A stretch of 64,000 nucleotides of DNA from Phoronis australis (lineage: Eukaryota; Phoronida; Phoronidae), in NCBI GenBank assembly GCA_002633005.1, contig NMRA01000695.1, positions 107,877-171,876 on the forward strand, in the 5' to 3' direction. The notes under the pieces are model-generated. The model saw only the letters and a list, made by a program, of their open reading frames with translations. It ran no database searches and had not been told where the DNA came from. The translations under genes were made by a program, and so were the position numbers. Each line of letters opens with the position of its first letter. Positions within the stretch are counted from its first letter, which is position 1. Positions 35,401 to 44,700 of this stretch are shown here, in pieces.

Positions 35401-37702
35401 AACTATTTGTAGGCTTGGATTGACTTTTAACTTTAACCTGTGATTAACTAGATCATGTAACCATATATTTTAGTACAGCTTTGTAAAAAAAAACAGAAGT
35501 TACATTCAGTGCAAGGTATCAAAGCATGGCTTATTTTCATTCACATAAATGTTCAAGATGAAATATCAAAACTTTCTTACAGTTTTCTAAGATACCAAAA
35601 GCGTGTTGCGCATAACGCGTACTATGTGAAACTTTCATACGAATTCGATCAGCCAGAAATTTTCGATATAATATAACGTTACGAAGTTATAGTCAAATTT
35701 GGACATATGTATGACATTATCAACAATTCGGGGTACTTAACGAAATGTCTACGAAATTATATTAGACTTTTACTCAGCAAAAGTATACATTTCATCAAAG
35801 GGCAAAGCCTTTAGATTCTGATTTTTGACGTTTTACCAATTTGCCATTAATATTTAGCAAAAAAGAAAGATGCAATGACAGCAGAACAACTGTAACAATT
35901 ACGTAACCAAAATGTGATTAGATATCATTGTTAAAGTTCAAATGTCAAAAAAACGCTGCAGCTATAATTTTCTAAGCTACCACTTAGTTTTCGTATCATG
36001 CAATTTGATTTTCTTTAGTTTTCATGAAAATGAAAGAACTCCTATTTTTAATAGTCCCTTGTAAAAAATCTGGACATTTAAAACACGTAACAGCTTTTTA
36101 GAAAACTCTGTTTTCATATCAACGATCGACACGTGCATATTAGGTTTAGCCTAATTCATTTACAAGACGTCTTGACACCACTTCTGCAGTGGTCAGGTAT
36201 AAGGAGTCCCGTGTCTATGCGATATGAATAGTCGGGATCGTGTAATAAAACCAAACATGCGTCCATGTTCTTTTTTCTGCTCATTAGACAATTCATTTCC
36301 AATTGGTGAGCAGATGCAATTTCACCCGATTTCGTGTAAATCTAAAGCTTTGGTGATAAAATATTTGTACTCCAGTCTGCAAACTGTTCTACCAGTGTAA
36401 AAATAAGCCAATTGGACGTAGCATCGCTCTGAGTATTAATTGAGTTATTAATTTATCTATGAAGTAACAATTTCTTTTATTTAATGTATGGTGACGGTGA
36501 TCAGGGCATTAAAGTTTCTTGTTGTTGCTTTGAGGTAACACGTTATTTTCATGATCTCGTGTATAAAATCAAATAAAAATCGAATATCCAGTGGCCAGTT
36601 GCATGAAACAGTCCCAAACAGGGACTCAACTAATTTCCCTAAACCTACTGCGTACTTGTGGAATCAGTGTAAAAACACCGATTGTCCTTTCTTATGCTGT
36701 TTTAGTTTCATTACTGAGTCAATTTTTGGCTTTGATACAAATCGAGAAGGGACTAGACGTTGAATTCTCAATATTATCGAAAATGTATAGGGATCCTAAG
36801 TTAAGGACTAAGTCCGTATTTATTTTCATTGAATTCAGGGCTCACTTACATTATTAGAAAATGTCTGTAGTCAAAGAGGAGATCACAATAAAGATGAAAT
36901 GATAAAAAAGATTACATCTGAGAAGACGTCAATAGGCAAAAGATTTAGGGAAATTAGTTGAGTCCCTATTTGGGACTGTTTCATGCAACCCGGCACAGGT
37001 CTTTTTATTAGTCGTGTTTCGCCAGTGGTTGTGCCAAGTACTTGAAAATATAACCGAAGACAATACGAAATGACATTTCCTTACTCGACCGCATAAATGG
37101 GGCTCGCCCCGAAACAAATTGCAATCCTGTCACGAACCGATTTAAAACTTGCTCCATAAAAAATACATTGCCTACTATGGTACTGGATTGGGAACAGTTA
37201 TCGGGACACTGTCTACACTGACTTACACTAGTATGAACGAAGTCAAAGGATGTACACTGAGTAGAGTTTAACAACTGTGTAGCGGTGAGAAAAATCTAGC
37301 CAAGATCATGACGTGCCCCGATTGAAAATGCACGGCAATATTTCACGGCTTCTCGCGAGATCTTGCTTTTCTAGCGAGACACTAGCGATATTGAACTCTC
37401 CCCTGGTACTTCCTTTTTATCGTTTTCCAGCTCTTGGGATCAACTCACCCTGATGAGTTCAGCTTGAATACTGGTCCTTTCATTTTTGCTAATGTCATTA
37501 GAGCCTTGCCGGGATGTTTTTTAACCATCTTTGTCACTAGGTCAGGAAGTGGTAAGTAACTCAACATCAGGCCGAGATATGGAGGAATGGAGGGAAACGT
37601 TGGAATGATACGCTCTTTTTTCCCCTTTTTGGCACGGTTCGTCCACAAATACAGCACAGCGAGCACACAGACTATCACCGGCAGCCAAACAACCGAGTCC
37701 AT
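29194..37702 (-). CDS. Cytochrome P450, CYP2 clan
   Basis: Six exons (37702-37449, 35160-35039, 34494-34239, 33604-33040, 31962-31827, 29414-29194) splice in frame to a 517-residue microsomal P450, a haem monooxygenase that oxidises lipophilic substrates using electrons from P450 reductase. The start MDSVVWLPVIVCVLAVLYLW is an ER membrane anchor, followed by a basic patch and a proline-rich hinge (PTFPSIPP). The I helix has AGAETT at residues 310-315, the K helix EVLR at 367-370, the meander FNPDRF, and the haem loop FGAGSRSCMG at 442-451 with Cys449 as iron ligand. Every key P450 motif is intact and the length is normal. The sequence resembles the CYP2U/CYP2J group; its substrate cannot be predicted. 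A possible poly(A) signal is at 29115-29120. No second P450 lies in the window. Confidence 0.93.
30473..30922 (+). CDS. Candidate small secreted-peptide gene nested in P450 intron
   Basis: ATG at 30473 (GTGATGG context) opens 66 codons starting MEKGFTEALVITILVAFDLH, a plausible signal peptide, followed by a basic segment. The frame ends in phase 2 at CGCCA|GTAAGT. A 136-base intron (30673-30808) ends in CTTCACTTACAG. Exon 2 (30809-30893) continues QRRLRTLQYGHVLKW and stops at TAG, giving 94 residues. AATAAA follows at 30917, only 24 bases on. NKRQRR would be a basic cleavage site for prohormone convertases. The order ATG, donor, acceptor, stop and poly(A) signal in 450 bases is gene-like, but no homologue is recognised and no promoter is clear. 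It is antisense to P450 intron 5. An overlapping frame in exon 2 encodes a cationic amphipathic stretch, but it is not in phase with exon 1. Confidence 0.35.
31827..31962 (-). CDS. P450 exon 5: meander
   Basis: Begins after TTTATTTCAG; encodes IALNLYSVLNDPDTFPNPDV and FNPDRF. Ends GCAG|GTATGT, splitting the haem loop. Confidence 0.92.
33040..33604 (-). CDS. P450 exon 4: F to K helices
   Basis: Begins after TTTATTGCAG. At 565 bases it is the longest exon; vertebrate CYP2 genes usually split this region. Holds AGAETT and EVLR. Ends ACCCCT|GTAAGT in phase 0; an in-frame readthrough of this donor would give a truncated protein. Confidence 0.92.
34239..34494 (-). CDS. P450 exon 3: C to E helices
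   Basis: Begins after TTGTAAACAG. Contains the C-helix WKTRR motif, whose Trp and Arg contact haem propionates in the family, and FGFGKRRFENRILEE. Ends TGGC|GTGAGT in phase 2. Confidence 0.9.
35039..35160 (-). CDS. P450 exon 2
   Basis: Begins after ACCTTTCAG with FTFVVANGYPAIKEVLSVKG, the beta-1/B-helix region of CYP2 proteins. Ends CTCG|GTAAAC in phase 1. Confidence 0.9.
35270..36590. other. P450 intron 1, no feature
   Basis: AT-rich intron sequence between P450 exons 1 and 2. I see no gene or structured repeat in this part. Confidence 0.5.
36598..36988. mobile_element. MITE-like element with 46-bp inverted ends
   Basis: The arms 36598-36643 and 36943-36988 match at 45 of 46 positions as reverse complements, beginning GTTGCATGAAACAGTCCC. 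The 391-bp unit sits in P450 intron 1 and has no transposase. No clear target-site duplication is visible. The near-identity of the arms suggests a recent insertion or ongoing arm homogenisation. Confidence 0.8.
37449..37702 (-). CDS. P450 exon 1: membrane anchor
   Basis: ATG at 37702; anchor helix, basic stop-transfer and proline hinge. Ends CAGG|GTGAGT in phase 2. Confidence 0.9.
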
Positions 37703-38957
37703 GTTTTTGGTTCAGGCAGAGTATACTTACAGTGTTTACATTTTTGGCAGGCCCCGACAGTCGAGGACTGTGACCGAGGATATTAAGGTAATGGACTTTG
37801 TACAGTTCACCTTAAGATCCCCGGGGGCATTACTCCCTTAGGAGAGTTGTATTCTACGGTTGAACGGGAGGGGCCGCTCAGAAAGTTTTTTTTCGAGGTC
37901 GATTTCCCTACTAAAAATTGGCTTTTCCGACAAAATTCCTCACAAAAAAGTGCCGCCGATTTAACTCATAACAAAAGGGAACACTCATTTTGACAATATG
38001 GCACCACTCCTTGTAGGGTTTAAGAGGCAGGTTTATGGAAATAATGCCTACAAAGGATTCATCTCTTGAACAATTTTCAACGAAAGTGTGACTGTTTCTT
38101 TGTAGGCGCTCCCTAAAACTGGGCCCCATTTTCTGATTTCTTTTTCTAAATGCGTGGGAATCCCAATTTTACAAACTGCCTCCCATCAAAATAAATCGAG
38201 ATACCCCCGGAATGAAGTCAAAGCCAACGGGGGTTATATAGCCGGGCTATCGTAACATATACACAACTCGCAACGAGTCTCGATTTAAAGTCTAAAGAAC
38301 AACTCAGATAACTTGTTTGTTAGCATTTCCAATTTAGAATTGTCATTGAAGATTATTATTACTTACGAGTGTACGAATAACGGAACACTAAAGATCTTGT
38401 TTTTGGGCGTTTGTATCCTTCACGCAAGTTTCAAATGACAGCGTCTCAACGCAAGCAAATCGTTTTTACTTCATTTGTGTCTCCGTGGAGAGTAAACGTG
38501 ATTCATCCACTCTCTCTTTGAGAGACAAACTGGTCCATTTGGAACGATGTCGACTGTCTTTTTTAAAGCTGCCAAGAACACAGCAACTCGCCCATAGCGT
38601 TAGTAACGCCTATTTAGCATTATTTAATATTCATCCAAACTTTAAGAATTGCCCTACATTTCTCGTGATCTAGTTCGTTCATTCACTAAAAGAGGATTTA
38701 GCACATTTTTAATAGAGGGCTAACTGTAACGGACACCGAAACCACTAGTGTCATGTTTTACAATTGCTCCTAGTATAGGTTTACGCTCAGAGGCGAATGC
38801 ATAGCCTTTTATCTGAAGGATGTCCTTAATGCCTCTTTATATTTTAAAAGATATTTTAATAGCAAAGGAATAGTCACGTTGAAAGAACAGTGTGTGTGAC
38901 CCGCTTCAAAATCATGATACAGGGTTTGCCAAAAAACGAACACACAAAGTTAAAGTT
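37703..38957. other. P450 upstream region, no gene seen
   Basis: Would include the P450 promoter (minus strand). No convincing TATA box or other gene was found. Confidence 0.4.
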
Positions 38958-39060
38958 TACCAACTAAAATGTATATAGGAATTTTAATTCCTATATACAT
39001 TTTAGTTGGTAGAAATTTTGTTAATCCTACATTAAAATGTAGGATTAACAAAATTTCTAC
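38958..39060. repeat. Two abutting perfect palindromes
   Basis: The first palindrome (38958-39011) has 26-base arms and a TT centre. The second (39009-39060) has 25-base arms and an AA centre. They share three bases (GTA). All arm bases pair. Two-base loops favour DNA cruciforms over an RNA hairpin gene. Confidence 0.92.
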
Positions 39061-39404
39061 GAGGCCAGCTTGTTTTGACTCATACCGTACAAACTGCACC
39101 CTTTCTCGCCTTGAGAGGTAGCAACTTAACAATACGTGTTCCGACAGGTTTTTTTGGCGTCGCCAAAATACATGGGCCCGGGGTCTCTCGCATCTATTCG
39201 AAACTTTATCAATAGCCCTTCGAGAAAATTAACACATTTGTTCTTAAATTATGCTACGTTTCGAGTTTGAATCCGAGTCGAGTCTCAATTCGGAGACGAT
39301 TAGATACTGGGTCCAGGGTTGCACAAAATAATACATTAATTGATAACCACAATAAGAACATATACTACAGCAAATCTCATTAAGATTTTCTATGGAACTC
39401 ACTG

Positions 39405-39668
39405 GGGCGTCCAGGCCGAAAACCATCGCTAGTGCAATAAAAATGTGAAGAGCAAACGTTAACATGATAGGCACGTATAACCAGGGACGGGTTCTGCGGG
39501 CGGGGGCGGATTCGGCGACCTCGCAGACTTCATATGAGCAACTTGAGACTCGATGGAAGGTAGGTGTCCAACGCAAGAAATCTGCCGCAAATGGGCGTAG
39601 TCAGGTGCTGTAGTGATATTAGATGTAAGTAGGCGCCCAAAGCCCGGCCATCGTATCCCCTTGTGCAC
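39405..39668 (-). other. Candidate exon with membrane helix, unknown
   Basis: A GC-richer patch on the minus strand encodes SAPARRTRPWLYVPIMLTFA followed by LHIFIALAMVFGLDAP, a clear transmembrane segment, ending at a good donor CCCCA|GTGAGT (exon end about 39405) in phase 0. No partner exon was found and the family is not recognised. It may be an orphan exon or chance. Confidence 0.25.
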
Positions 39669-39766
39669 TCAATTTTAAAAGTGCACTGCCCCGGAATTCG
39701 CAAAACCTAACTCATAAACATGTTGGCCTATTTTTTGACTCACGAGTGGGTATTTATTGTTCGAGT

Positions 39767-39993
39767 CTGCAGTGGCGAATTAAGGATGTTGCAGAAAGGG
39801 GGCCCCAACCCGGCATACATATAGGAAGGCAAAGGTCCGCGCCTGCATTACAAGCGCGGTCTCCGAAGGGGGGCTCATTGGCCCAAACACAATTATAAAG
39901 GAAAATAGGCGCATAACGCCCAGAAACGATATGTTGGCGGCGTTTTTAGTCGCCCATGGGGTGTCTCCTCGGTCCCCTTTATCCGCCTATGGT
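39767..39993. mobile_element. GGCGAAT/ATCCGCC-ended element
   Basis: The left end GCAGTGGCGAATTAAGGAT pairs loosely with the right end CTTTATCCGCCTATGG. G- and C-runs lie inside each end, as in the elements at 894 and 11036. Nonautonomous, about 225 bp. Confidence 0.55.
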
Positions 39994-40616
39994 ATGACAC
40001 CATAATTGTTATTTTATCTTGAAATATTCATCCAAAATTTCATTACTCGGCAAACATTACTCCGCACGCTTCAATTAAAGACTAATTACACGAACACGAT
40101 GTTAAACAAGCACTGATGTTTCAATGAGTGAACACTATGCACAGTGTGCACACGTGCATTCACTCATTTATAATGTACAAACTTGAAGTAGGGTTTTCTT
40201 TCAAGCAGCTGTTCTTATTTTTTCATTTAGTTTTATGGTTAGTAAAAAACCTAGGTCTACTGTACAAAGATAGAGTTCTTAGTCACAGAATCTTCCACAA
40301 AATTTTTTGTCGGCAGTCTTGTTCTTTTCATGATGATCTGGACTGAGAACTGTCAGCAGTTCCGTGTTGTTGAATCCACGTTTCGGCATAAGGTCACATG
40401 ACGGCGATTTCCCGTTCAGTGACTTTTATCAGACGAAGGGGGTTCTGAATGTGTGATAACATATAGATTCTTTGTTAACTGCCAAGCACAGTCTTTTGTC
40501 TGTTATGACAACAGGCACGCTAATTATCTACCAGGCTTATTATAGGCCTACAGACCACGTGTGAACACCGTCAAACCCAGAGTGAATTGGTACATTTGGA
40601 AAGAATAGATTATCGT

Positions 40617-40960
40617 AACTTCGGTTGCAGTTGGGCGATTTTGGCGATTCGAAAACTAAACATGATCACCATTTGACGAGGATTTCAGAAATGCTAAATT
40701 GGTTTATGTTCAAATATGTTATAACTTAACTTTAGTTATTTACAGCACAGCACAGTCAGGCTAGATAAGATCTTGTTGAAGAGATTAGAGCAATTATCGA
40801 ACAAAAGAGAGCTGGCCCTCCCACCAGGAATGCCAGACTGGAGTTAATCAGTCGTGTATGATTGGTTACAGGGGTACTAGTAAACTTTCTAACTTGTTGT
40901 TGGGCTAGAGAACCGAATTGGGCCGGGAAAACGCCGTAATGAAACGGGACCGTTGACCTT
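40617..40960 (+). repeat. Dispersed repeat with ORF relic, copy 2
   Basis: Encodes GDFGDSKTKHDHHLTRISEM, nearly the peptide of the 23.2-kb copy, and shares AACTTGTTGTTGGGCT and AAAACGCCGTAATG. A stretch around 40700-40780 is absent from the other copy, and stops break the frame. Confidence 0.55.
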
Positions 40961-41369
40961 GCCAAACAACAAGCTGGAGGTGGTTTCTAATAGCATATGA
41001 AGCAATTAGAGCAATCGTATGTTACTATCCGATTCATTTCGCTGAATCCTCGTTCACATACAGCTGTACTGCAAGGAGTAGCCTAATGCAGAGGTCCACG
41101 ACCTCAGTGCCGTGAGTCGTCGCAGAGCACTTGGTAAGTTGTCTACTGACTACTCTAACCGTACTTCTCTTCCATTTCTACCGTCGAACTGACCCATTCC
41201 CCTGATTGCCGTCGTAGCATCCAGCCCAAACCGATCCGCAAATACGCCTGACTTCGTGCTCGCCATATGTCTTATACCGGGCCCCATCGGCTATCACCGT
41301 CGTTTTCGGGTCCAAGATGCCCACCGCGAATAGACTGCATAAATTTTAATCTGTGATTGGGTCACGGTC

Positions 41370-41530
41370 AGGCAGCAGTTCACGCAATATTCCAAGTTCA
41401 CGTTCGGGTTGAGGCAGCTTGCTTAATCTCAAGATCACGCAAATGATCTAGGAATTCCAGTTCACGCAACACTCACTTCCCCTTAATTTTGAGATTATGC
41501 AGGATTCCAAGTTCACGTACAGCAGCTCGC
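41370..41530. repeat. Degenerate tandem repeat
   Basis: CAGTTCACGCAA, CCAAGTTCACG and AATCTCAAGATCACGCA-like motifs recur about three times with loose spacing. Confidence 0.4.
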
Positions 41531-41725
41531 CTTGTGGTCAGCGTTGGAACTAAACAGAAGTGTTGACCTCATTCCAAAAGGAATTCAAAAAACCCTTTTG
41601 AGAGGCAGATTTGTAAGAAAAAAAATATTTACTCAAAATTCAATGATCTTTGTCACAAAAAATTAGTTGTTTTTGCGAAATCTGTGGTAAGAACTGCTCC
41701 TTGTGCTAATGTAAATAAAACTAAA

Positions 41726-41766
41726 ATGGCTGCGCCCTTGTTCACATGCAAGTTTCCGCGTTCACG
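41726..41766 (+). CDS. PISD: PISD exon 1: targeting leader start
   Basis: AAAATGG start context; [13 protein letters not shown] plus two bases, ending TTCACG|GTAATT in phase 2, exactly as exon 2 needs. Too short to show as a long ORF; the call rests on phase, Kozak context and presequence character. Confidence 0.65.
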
Positions 41767-44700
41767 GTAATTTTTGATTTTCAAACTTGTCTAGAAGCTT
41801 GATATGAGTGTAGTGTGCAACTAGATCGTACCCGTGAATTTGTACCGACGACCTAGTTAAACTGACAAACGTTCTAACCTTTCGCCGGCTAGGCCAGGCA
41901 GGGGCAATTGATTGCCTAGTAGCGAGTGCCTAACCTAACGTTTGTCAGGCCTTTAATGCTTTATGTCAGGGCGATGTAGGCCTAATTGCCTAACCTAACG
42001 TAGGCTCATATGATTCATTGGGAGCTCGTCCACAACACTCGAAATATGACATTTATATTGTTTGTACATGTTACCGCTATACTGCAGAGACACAATGTTG
42101 CAGCCGCTTGCCTCACACTGTATAGTCTCTGTGAGTCACAGAGACTATACACATGCCATGGACTGTCCATGGCATGGACATGGACCATATCATATGTCAT
42201 AGTGTTCCCACACTGTGGACCACTGCGTCCTCAGCTTCTGATCGTCCCCAATACACTATGTATATATACTATTCAGGGTATGACACTAGGCTAGAAATTC
42301 CACGGGTGCTTCAATTCAGCCGTCCATGTCAAACACAAAACTCATGTTTTGGTTTTTCAGGATTCTCCAGAACCTGTTTCAACAGATTAACAATATCACG
42401 ATGGTTTAATTCCCACTCTGAGTGATACAAATATTTCGTTTACATACTGGATAGAAGCTTTTCGATAAACTTTGCCTTTGGTGACCATCATTGTCTCATT
42501 TAATTCCTCATAAGTTGGTTAATTATGTTGTCACAATTTCTTTGTAATCAGTTTCTTTATCTTGGATTGTCTGGAAATTAAACCCCTGTTACCAACATCT
42601 GTCTTCCAGGTCCATTTAGCCTAAAATGGAGAAAATATCTCCAGGCTCAGTTTGATACTTTCTTAATATTTTCACAACCAGAAAAAGCATAATGCCTTGA
42701 CAGTTTTGGCTCCTGTCAGCAGCCATCTCCCAAAGTTATTGAACTCTAGGTGGTGTGGTGATGAGGCTATTCCAAATTTTAGACAACTTTTTCCCTCCAT
42801 GCTCAGTGTTCATGACTGAGCCACTTTTTCTAATCCAAATAGACTCTCTTATCCGTCTACATCTTAAATTATTTTCCGACTCAACAGTATGAGCATCATC
42901 CAAGAAAAATTACATGATTGTGAAAACCAGAAACTATCAAATTGTACTCTAACTAAACTTATGATATTATTTAGTGATATTTCCAGGTTGTCTTTACTCA
43001 GGTTCATTTCTTGCCGGAAGTGTTCATTGAATAATGCATGGTGTAGGTGGAGATGTTAAATTCAGATTTGCCCTTTTACCATCATTTTTACACGTGAAAG
43101 TTTGTGAACTCTGATGTTTTTTTTCAGAACACTTGTCTTCAGTTCACACCCTGAGGCGCAGTTTTCAAGTGCTCGATATAAGTCAACAGGTTTGTTCAGA
43201 AATTTCTTGAATGATTTCTTTTATCTTAAGTTTTTATAATCATGGTACACGTGAAGTCCTGAAATCGAAAAAATCATAAGTGTTCACAATACGTGGAGTG
43301 TAGTATCCAGTTACTTAATTTTTGGCATTGATTACAGTACTGAATCATGATGCCACTAGAAAACGGACACCATGAAGGGCAGTCAGTAACTGTTCAAACT
43401 CAGTAAACCGTCAATAAAATCCCCAATGGCGGTTAAATATGAATCGTGGGAATCGGCACTTGGGGATGGACGATAGTTTCTACCAATTCACAATTGCATG
43501 ATTCGTGCTAAAAGTCCACATTAAACCATTTACATAGTCATAATAGCCAAGACACTTTTCTGGCTGGTATGTCCTCGGCTAGTGGCATCAACTACTCAGT
43601 TTTTCCATGCAATCCCCTTGAATTGTTGGCGCAATAGTTAATACCCAATTATGGTATCTTCATTCACCTGCTGCAGTGTTAGGGAAACTAATACTTGCCT
43701 TCATTTGAACAATTCAAAATGGAAACAGTTGATAGTGTGTTGTTATGCATGCGCGCACCAGGGGGGTGCCCGGGGGCTCATTCGAGCTCCATCATTCGAC
43801 GAAGTGGGTAAAAATGTTAGCCTCAGAGAAAAAGTCCGAACAAAAATAACGAGACAAAAGTTCACTAAAAAGGCAGGAACTACCAACATTTGGCAATGCA
43901 TAATTCATAGCTCTGAATGTTCCCCTTGAATAGTTAGTAAAAGGTCCACATTCTCAGAAATTCGAGCACCCCCCCACTTTTTATGCTGAGTGCACGCATG
44001 GCATGGACTCCGACCTGCATCTCACATGGTTGCAGCACCTTCATGTGACGTGTGAAATTACCAAAGGTACGCCATTGTGTATGTGTAAGCAGTCTATGAT
44101 AAGAAACTAGTCATCTCTTTCCAGAGACACGGTTGTACACCAATGCCTTCTATCGTTACTGGCGGAGGTTGAAGTGGGTGCCTATTCCTGTCGGGCTTGG
44201 CTTCGCTTATGTTGGTTACCAGCAGTGGCGACATGTTGTTCGACGAGAGGAAAAGAAGGTTCTTAGTGAGGATCCCAATGTCTACCTTGCAAAAGATTGG
44301 CAGGTAAATTTTAAACCTGTTGCTAAACTTGGCAGGTAATATATATCTTAGTGTTGCCAAATTTGGCAGGTAAAACAAATCTGTTGTCAAACTTGGCAGT
44401 TAAATATAAATCTGTTGCCAAACCTGCTTACTCATGTATGCTCGCATGATATTTCAGAAATGGATTACAAAGTGAAAACTGACTTTTGAATTGTATACCT
44501 GGGAATGATTATAATGCAAGTCAAAAGGGAGGGTGTCACCAATCAGTTGGTGCACTAATGTAAAACTTCTCAAATTATAAAGTTTTAGTTCTTTGGAGAA
44601 CAAGTATACCTTACTTTTCAAGCTTTATATAATTCCAACTATTTTGAATGTCTTCACCCCCGAGAAAAGAATTGGAGCGATTAAAAGTAGTTGGCATTCT

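Noticed and set aside
41927-42002. Two TGCCTAACCTAACGT motifs resembling TTAGG telomere repeats
   Set aside because: Only two short copies 61 bases apart; no array.
42010-42425. Overlapping ORFs on both strands
   Set aside because: They are by-products of the two palindromes and show no coding features.
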